This document shows positions 29,691 through 38,808 of a stretch of 64,000 nt of DNA, piece by piece. The DNA lies in contig NPFB01000163.1 of the NCBI GenBank assembly GCA_014084085.1, positions 45,846-109,845 of the forward strand, read 5' to 3'. This DNA is from Hondaea fermentalgiana (Eukaryota; Sar; Bigyra; Thraustochytrida; Thraustochytriidae). Position numbers and translations under genes: made by a program. The stretch's first letter is position 1. The number at the start of each line of letters is the position of its first letter. The notes beneath the pieces were generated by a model. The model saw only the letters and a list, made by a program, of their open reading frames with translations. It searched no databases and had not been told where the DNA came from.

Positions 29691-30306
29691 TCAAACATGA
29701 ATCGATTTATTCTGCTTACGATTTGAGTCAATTGTAGACTGTTGGCTCTCGTTTTCGTCGGCTCGAGGACGTTTATGACCTTTTGTAAAGTTCTTTGCTT
29801 CCATCCACCAGTCAAAGGCACCGATACTTGCAGCTCTACGTTTGAGATCGGTCCCATTCGTTGTTTCGAATTCCGCGTGCAAACGGAGCTCTCCCCATGT
29901 GGCTTGGTCATCTGTCTGCATGACATGGGAAGGCTGCGTCCAGAGCTTCTTGGCTACATGTGCGCGAAGCTTTGTTGTCCATGTCTTGCGTCCATCTTTC
30001 GTGGCGCCAGAATACGAGAGCTAAAGACTTGGGACATCGTAAGATCCCAGTACATTTGCGGAGTTCCTGGCTGATGTTGCGCCAAGCGTAGACGATTCTT
30101 CCGCCGCGCCTTGTGTAAAACTCTCTAAGTGTTCTTGACGCGATGGCGGGATTAACGCTATCGTCGTCGATACGAGCCATGAGCGATCTCAATTCTGGCC
30201 CTTCGGTCAAAGTGTCCCAAGGTGTGTCTCGAAGCGAAATGTACTTGTCACAGTGCGGGCCGTTGTTGGGTTCCCTTAGAGGCTTCTTTAGTTGTACGCG
30301 TCTCAT
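29691..30306 (-). pseudogene. Frameshifted or spliced protein of unknown family
   Basis: An ATG at 30304-30306 opens a 132-codon frame ending at 29908. Its protein-like part includes REFYTRRGGRIVYAWRNISQ and ELRKCTGIL. A second minus-strand frame, offset by one base, is open from about 30020 to 29691. It reads DGRKTWTTKLRAHVAKKLW and later GAFDWWMEAKNFTKGHKRPR. The two overlap by about 110 bases and both have sensible composition, which suggests one gene broken by a single-base frameshift near 29.99-30.02 kb. A small intron is an alternative, but I found no convincing GT-AG pair that restores frame. No family was recognised. Confidence 0.4.
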
Positions 30307-30663
30307 GTTGTGGCATTGCTTGCGAAGGCGCTCAAAACGCTTCGCACCTTTATGTACATCAAGGTTGAGATATTTTTCGAAGCAGGTAGTGCTGCTGCCT
30401 TTTTCATGGACCTGTCAAGTCTTCATGAACCTGCCACATTTTCATGGACCTGCCAAGTATTGTGTTGCTCCTTATGTCAAAAGAAGATTGTAGACGTCGC
30501 CCACTGCCTTGTTCATGAACTTTCAATATGAATTCGTAAACTGGCAACTTTATGTTGCTTACGTGTACACTATAGATTGTGAACGGTAAAAGTAGACACA
30601 CCGCTGCGCGCTCACCATTTCCCATGAAGACCGGGCGAATGGGAACTAATGTGCTTTTAAACT
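30307..30663. other. Spacer with a 19-bp triplicate
   Basis: Lies 5' of the broken gene and 3' of POLD3. A 19-20 bp unit built on TTCATGGACCTGCCAAGT occurs three times in tandem at 30401-30420, 30421-30439 and 30440-30458 with substitutions. Nothing else was recognised. Confidence 0.6.
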
Positions 30664-32277
30664 CTACTTTTTCTTGAACATGGAAGAGAGAGTGAGCTGT
30701 TTCGGCTTCGTGCCAGGCTTCTTGGCTGTCTTTGAAGTGGAGGTCTTGGTGCTTGTCGCAGCGCCCTTTGCCTCTTTCTTGTCACTGGATGACGCAGACG
30801 AAATGGATTCGGGGATGGGCTCGTCAACTTCCTCCTCGATGACACGCTCACGGACGACAAGAAAACCCTCGTCGTCCTCAACCGTCTCTTTGACGACACG
30901 GCGCTTCTTCACCTTGCGCGTGGCCCCTGTCTGCGCGCCAGGTTTGGAGATTTGCACGCCAAGCCTCTCACGGGCTTTCGCCTTTGCGGCCTCTTCCTCT
31001 TTGCGCTTGCGCTCTTGCCGAGCTAAACGATTGGCCTCACGCTCCGCTTCGCGTTTCTCAGCCTTTTCCTTCGCACGCGTTTCCGCTTCTTCGTTGGCAA
31101 GGGCCTCGCGCTGACGGGCGACGCGGTCTGCGTCGTTCTCACTGTCCTCTGCGTCCGCGAGCTGATGGTCGCCGTCTTGATCAATTCTCTCGTCAGGTTC
31201 TTGTGCGGAAAGCTTCTTCGTGATCGTTTTCTCGTCACTGCCAGCAACAGTATCCTTTTCGCTTTTGTTGCTTGCTTCCTTGCTATTTTTCTTGCTGTTG
31301 ACGTTTTGGTCCTGCACGGCATCATCGAGCTCGAATTCATCCTCGTCGCTGTCGTCCTCGAGAACCTTGAGCTTTTTCTTCTTGCGAGGTGCTTCGGTTT
31401 CCTTATCGTCTCCATCATCCAGGCTCCGAGCAGTCTTCTTTGTGGACTCTGAGGCAGGGTCCGAGTTCACCTTTTTCTTGTTATTGTTGTTGTTGTTGTT
31501 GGCGGTGGTGTTGTTCTTGTTGGAAAAAGGGGAGAGGGAGGACTTTTCGCTGAGCTCATCTGAAGCACGAAGTGAGCTCGCGGATGGCGTGTCCGAGTTC
31601 TCCGTGGCGTCCATTTTCTTTTCCTTTTCCTTTTCCTTGGTCGCGGGTCCAGTACTCGCTGCAGGCTTCTTTTGTTTAAAGAAATCCTTGGATGAGATTT
31701 TCTTGGTCCCTTTGCTATTCATGCGCTTAAATGCAGGCGCCACAAAGCTCGGGCCTTCACCCGCTGGGCGCGTGAACACTTTGTTGCGACGAGGTTCGGC
31801 CACAACGCGACGGCTGCCGATCCCGCCCCGCCCAGAGAATGAGACAGCCCCAAGCCTGTTTTCGATAAGATCCTTGCTCACGCTGTCATCAGAGTTGAGC
31901 AGGTCGCACACCTTTGCATGCGTCGTGTTTGCCAGCGCAGTGCTCGTGTCCGTGTCTACGGCCGGCTGCACGGCGTAAATGTGCGTTGCGAGCACGACGT
32001 CCATTTTCGCCTTGACGGCTTCGAGCTTATCTTCCCGCACAATCTTGACGTTGTGCGCAACTTTGCTGGACTTGGATCTTCCCGTGACGAGGTACGTCAC
32101 GACGCTGCGCTTTTTCGTCTCGTCGCTACGTTGTGCCGCGAACTGGCGCAGGGCCTCTTGCGCGTCCTTCATGGCCATGCCGCGCTCGTACGCGAGCCAC
32201 TTGTACGTCACGCATTGATCGTCTACAAGCACCAGTCTCTCGATCTCGCTCTGCAGGTCTTCATCCTGCGCGCCCAT
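30664..32277 (-). CDS. POLD3: DNA polymerase delta subunit 3 (POLD3/Cdc27-like)
   Basis: From the ATG at 32275-32277 the protein has 537 residues. The longer open frame upstream begins at a non-ATG codon and is Arg-rich, so it was not used. The N-terminal ~130 residues (CVTYKWLAYERGMAMKDAQE and later VVTYLVTGR) match the conserved winged-helix region of POLD3. There, subunit 3 contacts the B-subunit of polymerase delta. The rest is Lys/Glu/Ser-rich and disordered, typical of the family. The extreme C-terminus KQLTLSSMFKKK contains a PIP box (Gln527, Leu530, Met533, Phe534) for PCNA binding. It acts in nuclear lagging-strand synthesis. It is divergently paired with the TBC gene across 498 bp. 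Confidence 0.87.
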   Translation of the reverse strand: MGAQDEDLQSEIERLVLVDDQCVTYKWLAYERGMAMKDAQEALRQFAAQRSDETKKRSVVTYLVTGRSKSSKVAHNVKIVREDKLEAVKAKMDVVLATHIYAVQPAVDTDTSTALANTTHAKVCDLLNSDDSVSKDLIENRLGAVSFSGRGGIGSRRVVAEPRRNKVFTRPAGEGPSFVAPAFKRMNSKGTKKISSKDFFKQKKPAASTGPATKEKEKEKKMDATENSDTPSASSLRASDELSEKSSLSPFSNKNNTTANNNNNNNKKKVNSDPASESTKKTARSLDDGDDKETEAPRKKKKLKVLEDDSDEDEFELDDAVQDQNVNSKKNSKEASNKSEKDTVAGSDEKTITKKLSAQEPDERIDQDGDHQLADAEDSENDADRVARQREALANEEAETRAKEKAEKREAEREANRLARQERKRKEEEAAKAKARERLGVQISKPGAQTGATRKVKKRRVVKETVEDDEGFLVVRERVIEEEVDEPIPESISSASSSDKKEAKGAATSTKTSTSKTAKKPGTKPKQLTLSSMFKKK

Positions 32278-32775
32278 CGTGTCCCCGCGCCGCACCGACC
32301 TCTCTCGCGCGCGCAGCAAGCGCCCTCGAAGCAAGCAAGTTTGCCACTTGCGCGAACGAAAAAAAAGACCACGCCTAACCACTGCGCAACCCTTTTTCAT
32401 TTCTAACTTGCGCAACCCCTTTTCAGCCCGCGAGAAGGTGGCTTGTTCTTGGTCACGCCATGCGCCGCGGAGACCAACTCTTGGGTCTCTACGAGGCGGT
32501 TCAGACCGCCAGGGCTGACGCGTGCAGGTTTGCATGCGCCATGGACCCTTTTAGTCGTATCGCTGCTGAGCAAGAGCGCCGAAGAGCGCAGAGCTTTTAA
32601 CAGATGCTTGGTTTTCTTCGTGAGACTGTCTCAGATCCCGTATCTTCGCTTTTTGCTTTTTGCAAAGCGAAATTGAAGACTCCACAAACCTGCACCAGGG
32701 CCGCGTGGGCGCACGCAGCGGGATCACGAGCCGGCACGCGGTTGCTCTCTGCCCCCTTGGTCGCTCACGAGCACG
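32278..32775. promoter_or_regulatory. Divergent promoter region (POLD3 / TBC RabGAP)
   Basis: This 498-bp interval separates two start codons on opposite strands and must carry both promoters. I see no TATA box. The short direct phrase CCTAACCACTGCGCAACC..TTTCA / CTAACTTGCGCAACCCCTTTTCA is duplicated at about 32375-32426. Confidence 0.5.
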
Positions 32776-34809
32776 ATGGCCCACGCGCAGGCGCGAGAGG
32801 TCGCGGCGCGGCTCAAGGTCGCGAAAGGCGACGACGCCTGCGCTTGGGAAGCGCTCGCAGACGACATGGTCGCCGGAAACCTCGCCTCGCTACAAGGTCT
32901 CGGCGCCCGCTCTCTTGCCTGGAGAGCTGCCTGCGGCACGCTACCCGTAGCAGCTTCGCCGCGAGCAATCGCCGCGACCTGGCCCAATGTCGCGGCGGAT
33001 CTTCGCCGCGAATACGAAGCTCTCCGCGAGTCGCTCGTTGTGGACCCGGACGAAGCCGCCGACGACGGCGATTTTGATCCTCTAGGCGGCGATCCCCTTG
33101 GTGCCGCAGCGACAGGGGCAAAAGCACACGGTTCTTCAGGAGCAAAGACTGGAGTAAGCAATCCTTGGGAAGAGTTTCACAAGGACAAAGAGCTTCTCGA
33201 AGAGATTCGCCAAGATCTCGAGCGACTTTATCCAACAGGGTGCGATGATTTTTTTATGGAACCCACGGTGTCCAAAGTTCTTCAAGGCGTCTTATTTACC
33301 TGGAGCAAGCTTCATCCAGACACATCATACCGCCAGGGGATGCACGAGCTTGCAGCACCTCTCCTGTACTGCCTTCATGCCGATGCGACCGCAGCGAATC
33401 GTGCGCGAACGAGCCAGCCACCAGCTCTCGACGAGGCTGCCGTTTTGATTGGTGAGGCGCTGAAACACGTTTTTGATGCAACGTACCTTGAGCATGACCT
33501 ATTTTGGCTCTTTGAGCGCGTCATGCGTGACATGAAACCCATGTTTGCCGTAACGAGCAGCGCGCGGTCTCAGGATGACATTCGCAAAGCAAGGGAGGCC
33601 ATGAAGCAGGCATCAAAGAGAAATCGAGCTCTAGGCTCTGGCATGGGCCAAGAATCTCGGGCATCGTCTTACCTGGAAGGAAATTCTGATGACGCGACTC
33701 CTCCTACATTGCCTCCTATTCTTCTCGTTGCAGAAGAGATCCAGAACGTGATTCTTTCCAAGGTTGACGGCGCCCTTCAGCAGCATCTGAGCAAACTCAC
33801 AATCGAGCCTCAAGTGTACGCTTTGCGCTGGATCAGATTACTATTCGGTCGCGAGTTTCCGATCGATCAAGTGATGGTTCTCTGGGACGCAATGTTTGCA
33901 GAAGCATTCACGCTGCGACAGCGAATCGCATCTTCGCAAGGTGACGAGGTTCAAGCTGCAAGCATTGCAAAGGGTGCGCGCAGCGCTGCAACATTGACTG
34001 TGCATGATTTCCGCCTTGATCCGGACTCGGGCGGCCTTGGTCTACCACGGATTGCGTGTTATTTTGCTGTTGCACTCCTTACATACGTGCGAAAGGACTT
34101 GCTTGAGGGTGGATACAATGAAGCGCTCATGATGCTTATGAAATACCCCGAGGTGGAGGAAACTCACGCCTTTGTTCATTTAGCATTTGATCTGCGTAAT
34201 TCGCTTGGACCGCGCACGGCTAATCCCCCCACAATCGTCCCTCCGCGATCAATGGCGTCGACGACGGTTTCAAGGCCACCGGGATCGCCAAATACTATGA
34301 GCAGAGAAGCAAGTGCCACAAAGGCTATGTCTGGTTCGCCCGTAGCATCAGCGCCCTCTGTGCCATCGGCGGCTCCTTCACAAACAAAATCTTCTTCATC
34401 GTTGTCGGCTTCAGCGTCCACACTCTCCGCCGGATCGCGAGGCATGCAATCACAAAGGACAAGAACCGGGGCATCGCCATTGACATCACCACCCCTTGCG
34501 CCCCCGAAGAGATCGTCACCTCTTGGCTCGTTTTTTCGGGAAATCGGCGAAACGCTCGAGAATATGCTCGAGCCGGAAAAGGCGGCAAGTGCAGCAGCTA
34601 TGGCGACGCGTGTGGAGAACCTCGTGGCCGCGCAGAGAGATCTTGGAAGGCGACTTGGCGAAATCACTAAGGAAATGAAAAGCGCGCTTTCTAATGATGC
34701 GGGTTCTACCACCTTATCTGCGCTGATCGACGAAGCGAACCTCGTGCGAGATGCGCTTCTTCGGGTCGGTTCGGCACCAGCAGCCGATAGTATTATAAAT
34801 CAAGTCTAG
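32776..34809 (+). CDS. TBC-domain Rab GTPase-activating protein (TBC1D5-like)
   Basis: Single-exon protein of 677 residues. The TBC domain runs from about residue 45 to 475. The arginine finger is in IRQDLERLYP (Arg150, consensus IxxDxxR) and the glutamine finger in YRQGMHEL (Gln187, consensus YxQG). Both dual-finger residues are intact, so GAP activity is expected. The WEEFHKDKELLEEIRQDLER and RQGMHELAAPLLYCLH wording is closest to TBC1D5, which acts on Rab7 and retromer. The order YALRWIRLLFGREFPIDQVM and VLWDAMFAEA fits the second half of the domain. The C-terminal 200 residues are Ser/Thr/Pro-rich and end in a coiled coil (about 590-665). The Rab7/retromer link is inferred from subfamily resemblance. 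Confidence 0.9.
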   Translation: MAHAQAREVAARLKVAKGDDACAWEALADDMVAGNLASLQGLGARSLAWRAACGTLPVAASPRAIAATWPNVAADLRREYEALRESLVVDPDEAADDGDFDPLGGDPLGAAATGAKAHGSSGAKTGVSNPWEEFHKDKELLEEIRQDLERLYPTGCDDFFMEPTVSKVLQGVLFTWSKLHPDTSYRQGMHELAAPLLYCLHADATAANRARTSQPPALDEAAVLIGEALKHVFDATYLEHDLFWLFERVMRDMKPMFAVTSSARSQDDIRKAREAMKQASKRNRALGSGMGQESRASSYLEGNSDDATPPTLPPILLVAEEIQNVILSKVDGALQQHLSKLTIEPQVYALRWIRLLFGREFPIDQVMVLWDAMFAEAFTLRQRIASSQGDEVQAASIAKGARSAATLTVHDFRLDPDSGGLGLPRIACYFAVALLTYVRKDLLEGGYNEALMMLMKYPEVEETHAFVHLAFDLRNSLGPRTANPPTIVPPRSMASTTVSRPPGSPNTMSREASATKAMSGSPVASAPSVPSAAPSQTKSSSSLSASASTLSAGSRGMQSQRTRTGASPLTSPPLAPPKRSSPLGSFFREIGETLENMLEPEKAASAAAMATRVENLVAAQRDLGRRLGEITKEMKSALSNDAGSTTLSALIDEANLVRDALLRVGSAPAADSIINQV

Positions 34810-35238
34810 AGTGTGATATTTACCGTCCAGCCTAGTATCGGAAACGGGCTGAGCTTGACACGCAGCCTAGCGGGAGGAAAAAAATAGTCAAGCAAGCAAG
34901 CAAGTCATTCATCGGCCCCTTTTGAAAAGTCGTTTGTGGGCAAGCGAGCGAAAGAGAGAGAGCAAGAAGATACGCGAACGAGACAGAACAAGGTGTAGGT
35001 CTAGCTTGATCAACTTTTAAAAGTAAGCTGGCTTCATGGACTTGATCAAGTCAATCACCCTGTATAGCGGTATGGAATTGAAGATCAATAAAACAAAACA
35101 GAAAGAACATCATGTATAGGTGTAGAATGTGTGAATAGTCTCTTGTTGTTGGTGTTGCTCATTCGGTGCCTGACTGTAGGCCCAAGCACCGGACAAGCCT
35201 GACGCGCGTAGATAAAAAAAGGAAGAAGGGAGGCAATC
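34810..35238. other. Convergent 3' spacer
   Basis: A 429-bp spacer between the 3' ends of the TBC gene and the USP15-like gene. It has AAGC repeats near 34890 and an AATAAA-like hexamer near 35087 that may serve polyadenylation. Nothing else was seen. Confidence 0.5.
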
Positions 35239-38200
35239 TTAGCCTGAGCGACGCTTGTAAAAGAGAACGTAAGCTAATTCGGAGACGACTTCTTCCGGTT
35301 TCGCGACAGAAGTACGTGAGTCGTCCATGTTATACCATGCACCAGAGTCTGTCTGATGTACAAAAGCGGTGTAATGTCCGCCACCCATACCGCCAATGTG
35401 ATTAGAAACGGCATAAAGATCATAAATGGGCGCAGGATCTCCCTCCTTGTAGCCTCGCACAAAGTCGGTGAGATCAAGTCCCTCCATGGGAAAATCAACG
35501 AGATCGTTGATCTTTTCCCGATCAATCCACGAGCGCACATACCGACTGCGCTCGTAGTAGAACCGCTTCAAATGCACAACGAGAATCTCCGGGGTGCTCC
35601 AGAGATCCATTTGCTTGTATGCCTTGACAAAGTCCTTGCACTTGGGGCAGTACCACTCGTCATTCTCGCCGAGTTGCTCGCGCTCCCGAAAACGATTGAA
35701 GCACTCATAAATGTCGATTCCACTCTCTTTGGGGGAGGTGTGACCACGGAGATTCTCCGCCGACTCATCAAGCTCCACAGGGCCCAAGCCATAAGACTCG
35801 TTCCTCTCCTCCCAAGACTGATTGCGCCGTGTTGTAATAGCCCGTTTTGAGGCCGTGGGAAAACGCAGCGCATCCAGACCGGCTCGAGTGAACTTAACAA
35901 TGATTGTGTCCGATGGATTCCAGGCGCTGTCGGTCACGGGCACGACAACCTTGGAAACCATGGAGTTGTACACGTTGTAAGGCACTTCGCTAATGTCAGC
36001 CTTTTCGCCGAGACCTGGGCGGTCCTCGGGGTTCGGGGAGAATTCGGCAGAGAATGCAGCGGGCGGTTCGGCGTCATCCCGAAACATGAAACGGCAGCGT
36101 TGCCAGATAAATTCGAGCATTTCACGCGAGGTGATCCTGCCTTCGACCAAGAAGAACTCTGACATACGAAAGCACAGATACGTAGAGTCCGGGTACATGA
36201 AGCGCAGTTCAACGATGCGTGATTTGGGTGCTTGGCGCGCAATGGCAGCGGCAGCTGCGGCCTCGCGAGGTCCCTTGGCCGAGGTCGTTGCGGTGCGAGT
36301 CGCCTGAGTGCTTGGCGACGAGAATGACGATAAAGTGTTGCCGCGGAGAATAGGAATCTCGTACGCCATAAGGTCCTTGCTATCATCCCAGTTCTTGAGG
36401 TCTGAATGGTAGCGGAGGCGGTATTCCTCGGCCTTGGTGGCAGGCGGTGGCGCGGTCGGGTCGTGCAGAATGCTTCCAGCCATCTTTTTGTTATTGTAGA
36501 GCTCGAGCAAGAGTAGCTCCTCGGGGGCAATGCCAGTACGATCGGAGAGCCAGGCTGCCACGTCTGCGTGCGTGCCATTGACCGGAACCTCGGCCACGAA
36601 GCGCATCAACTTCGGTGGCGGGGCCGGTTTATCGCGTGTAGGGGTGATAAGACTATGCAACACGATATTGATCCTTCGCGTTTGGGACTTGGGGATCGGG
36701 ACACTCCAGTTCGAGTAAGGGTCAAACTTGACGGCCTCGTTTTCACAGACCGGGCAGGTAAGATGCGATCGGAGAAGGCCCATGAAATCATCAACAATGA
36801 CGCTCTCGTTGCGTAGCTTGAAGACGTCCCATGACTCACTCGCCACAACCTCGTCGGGTCGGCCTTGCGACTCGACCGTCTCCGTGTACGGCTTTTTCTT
36901 GACGCGATTCAGGTCCTCGTGCAGTCCGTCCAAGAGGAGGGAAAAGAGTTCGTGCGAGTCCTGCTGCTGAAAACCCTGGAATTGGGTGAACGCGCGGCCG
37001 AGCTCGTGCTTAAACTCGGTGGGAACCACGACGCGATAGCGGTCACTCCAAATTTCTTTGATGAGGCCCGCGTACGCCTCGGCAAGTTTACCGCCCGTGC
37101 CCAAAGGGTTCTTGCGGTTCAGATCCGCCTCGTACTCGCCTCGGAGAAAGTAGTCCGTGAGCGGCAGTGTAAAGCTCAGACACTGCAGCATTGAATTCAT
37201 GAAGCAGGTGTTGCCGAGATTACGAAGTCCCACAATGCCGCCCGCTTCGGGTCGTTCCTGGACGCTCTGCGGCCCAAAAGTGGTCTTGGGTTTGGCCGTG
37301 TGCGTATATTTCTGGGCAATGTACTCGGAATCGAGGTCAATCCAGACCTCTTTGCGCTGCGTATAGAGGCTACCGGTTCGCACCTCAACAAGAACAACAC
37401 CACGACTTGTGGTGGCTGCGGCTTTGCCTGACGGAGGTGAGGGCGGAGAAGCGGATGACCGCGTCAACGAGAGCCTTGCACCACGAAAGGGCCGCATCAA
37501 ATTCCGTCGCTTTCGCTTCGGCTTGGCAGCACGATCGGGTGTTGCAGAAGCGGTCGCATCGGCCTCGTCCATGTCCATTTCGTCCGTTCCCGAGCTCCCA
37601 TCGCTGGCATTCTCCGCCACCGCCGGGGAGGTAACAGTGCGATCAAACTGCTTCACCGTGCCGAGCAACCAGGTTCCCCTCATGGTTAGTGAGGTCTGCG
37701 GAACGAGATCACGGTGCACTTCAATCTCCTCGTCCTTTCGCAACTGCGTGCGCCAGTCCGGGACCCGAGTGTACGGATTGGCAAGACGTTCCGTGTCATT
37801 GAGGTCGAAATCCTCGTCTTCCTCATCGGGAAAGGTGAGAAAGTGGACCCGCAGCACGCGTTTCGGTGCCCCGTTTCTCGCTGCCGCTGTGCTAACATCC
37901 ACGACCTGGGCTTCGTACCAGCGATTATCCTTGCGTCGCTTGGCATCAACAAGCTGACCCGGGAGAGGTTCATCGCGGACAAAGGAGGCTGCGCGGCCTC
38001 GCAGAGTCCTTGGTAGCGAGGAAGCGTCGGCCAAGTCATCATCTTCCTCTTCATCCTCGTCAGAATCGAGGTTGGACGACTTCTTTTTGCGCATGGAATA
38101 GCGGCGCTTCTCCGTGACCTCCTCGGAGCCATCGCCGCAGAGCCAGTGCCGGGCCTTGGTCGATTTCATTTCAAACAAGATTTTCCATCTGCCAAGACCA

Positions 38201-38808
38201 ATGAGAGCGTCCTTGAGCTCCTCTTCCATGACGTCCTCGTGCACGAGGTTGAAGGCGTCAGCGGATGCTTCGCAGATCCAGATTCTTGTGTCCGTGTCGG
38301 CGGGGACAACCACTCTGGATTCTTGGCCGAGAAAGTCACGCACCATGCCTTCGAGATCTGCAAACAGGACAGACCGGGGCACCACCAGGAGCTTGTTTGT
38401 GGCAAGGCTGGGAGACCCGCTTTGTGGGCCGACTGTGAGCACGTAAAAACGCACGGGGAAGATTTCTACATAGAGCTCTTCCTTGGAATTGCGATGCACC
38501 GCGCCAGAGATTTCGTGCGTTGCCCCATACCATTCTCGAAGGACTTCCCAGACAGCTTCATGGCGAAGCTCGTACTCGGACCCTTCGGAGACCCCATCAT
38601 CTTTGAGAGCCTTACCGCTCGAATCAACAATGTTCGAGTTGTCGATCGTCTCGGGGTCCGGGCCGCCGTTCTCCGTGTGTCTGAGCCATGCTTTCCACCA
38701 CGTCGTGGAGACCGCAAACCACCTGTCTCCCTCGTGAAGCTTCGCTTCATGGAGCTCGCGCAGCCGGCTCACTTCGCGTTTCTGTTCGCTCACGCTCGGG
38801 GCGCCCAT
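35239..38808 (-). CDS. DUSP-UBL-USP deubiquitinase (USP4/11/15 type) with Tudor-like insertions
   Basis: From the ATG at 38806-38808 the protein has 1189 residues in one exon. The frame extends upstream through the assembly gap, but only as low-complexity sequence. A DUSP domain spans about 8-125 (GDRWFAVSTTWWKAW). A UBL-like domain follows at about 130-213 (RIWICEASADAFNLVHEDV). An acidic linker comes next. Two Tudor/chromo-barrel-like segments precede the protease: GQLVDAKRRKDNRWYEAQVV (about 284-350) and a second around 355-500 interrupted by a disordered loop. The USP domain starts at GLRNLGNTCFMNS with Cys535. His1145 in GGGHYTAF and Asp1162 in WYNMDDS complete the triad. CPVC and CPKC finger cysteines are present. 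Between the finger pairs is the long USP4/15-style insertion with a second UBL-like region. The Tudor-like part is not usual for this subfamily and suggests chromatin or methyl-arginine targeting. Confidence 0.9.
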   Translation of the reverse strand: MGAPSVSEQKREVSRLRELHEAKLHEGDRWFAVSTTWWKAWLRHTENGGPDPETIDNSNIVDSSGKALKDDGVSEGSEYELRHEAVWEVLREWYGATHEISGAVHRNSKEELYVEIFPVRFYVLTVGPQSGSPSLATNKLLVVPRSVLFADLEGMVRDFLGQESRVVVPADTDTRIWICEASADAFNLVHEDVMEEELKDALIGLGRWKILFEMKSTKARHWLCGDGSEEVTEKRRYSMRKKKSSNLDSDEDEEEDDDLADASSLPRTLRGRAASFVRDEPLPGQLVDAKRRKDNRWYEAQVVDVSTAAARNGAPKRVLRVHFLTFPDEEDEDFDLNDTERLANPYTRVPDWRTQLRKDEEIEVHRDLVPQTSLTMRGTWLLGTVKQFDRTVTSPAVAENASDGSSGTDEMDMDEADATASATPDRAAKPKRKRRNLMRPFRGARLSLTRSSASPPSPPSGKAAATTSRGVVLVEVRTGSLYTQRKEVWIDLDSEYIAQKYTHTAKPKTTFGPQSVQERPEAGGIVGLRNLGNTCFMNSMLQCLSFTLPLTDYFLRGEYEADLNRKNPLGTGGKLAEAYAGLIKEIWSDRYRVVVPTEFKHELGRAFTQFQGFQQQDSHELFSLLLDGLHEDLNRVKKKPYTETVESQGRPDEVVASESWDVFKLRNESVIVDDFMGLLRSHLTCPVCENEAVKFDPYSNWSVPIPKSQTRRINIVLHSLITPTRDKPAPPPKLMRFVAEVPVNGTHADVAAWLSDRTGIAPEELLLLELYNNKKMAGSILHDPTAPPPATKAEEYRLRYHSDLKNWDDSKDLMAYEIPILRGNTLSSFSSPSTQATRTATTSAKGPREAAAAAAIARQAPKSRIVELRFMYPDSTYLCFRMSEFFLVEGRITSREMLEFIWQRCRFMFRDDAEPPAAFSAEFSPNPEDRPGLGEKADISEVPYNVYNSMVSKVVVPVTDSAWNPSDTIIVKFTRAGLDALRFPTASKRAITTRRNQSWEERNESYGLGPVELDESAENLRGHTSPKESGIDIYECFNRFREREQLGENDEWYCPKCKDFVKAYKQMDLWSTPEILVVHLKRFYYERSRYVRSWIDREKINDLVDFPMEGLDLTDFVRGYKEGDPAPIYDLYAVSNHIGGMGGGHYTAFVHQTDSGAWYNMDDSRTSVAKPEEVVSELAYVLFYKRRSG

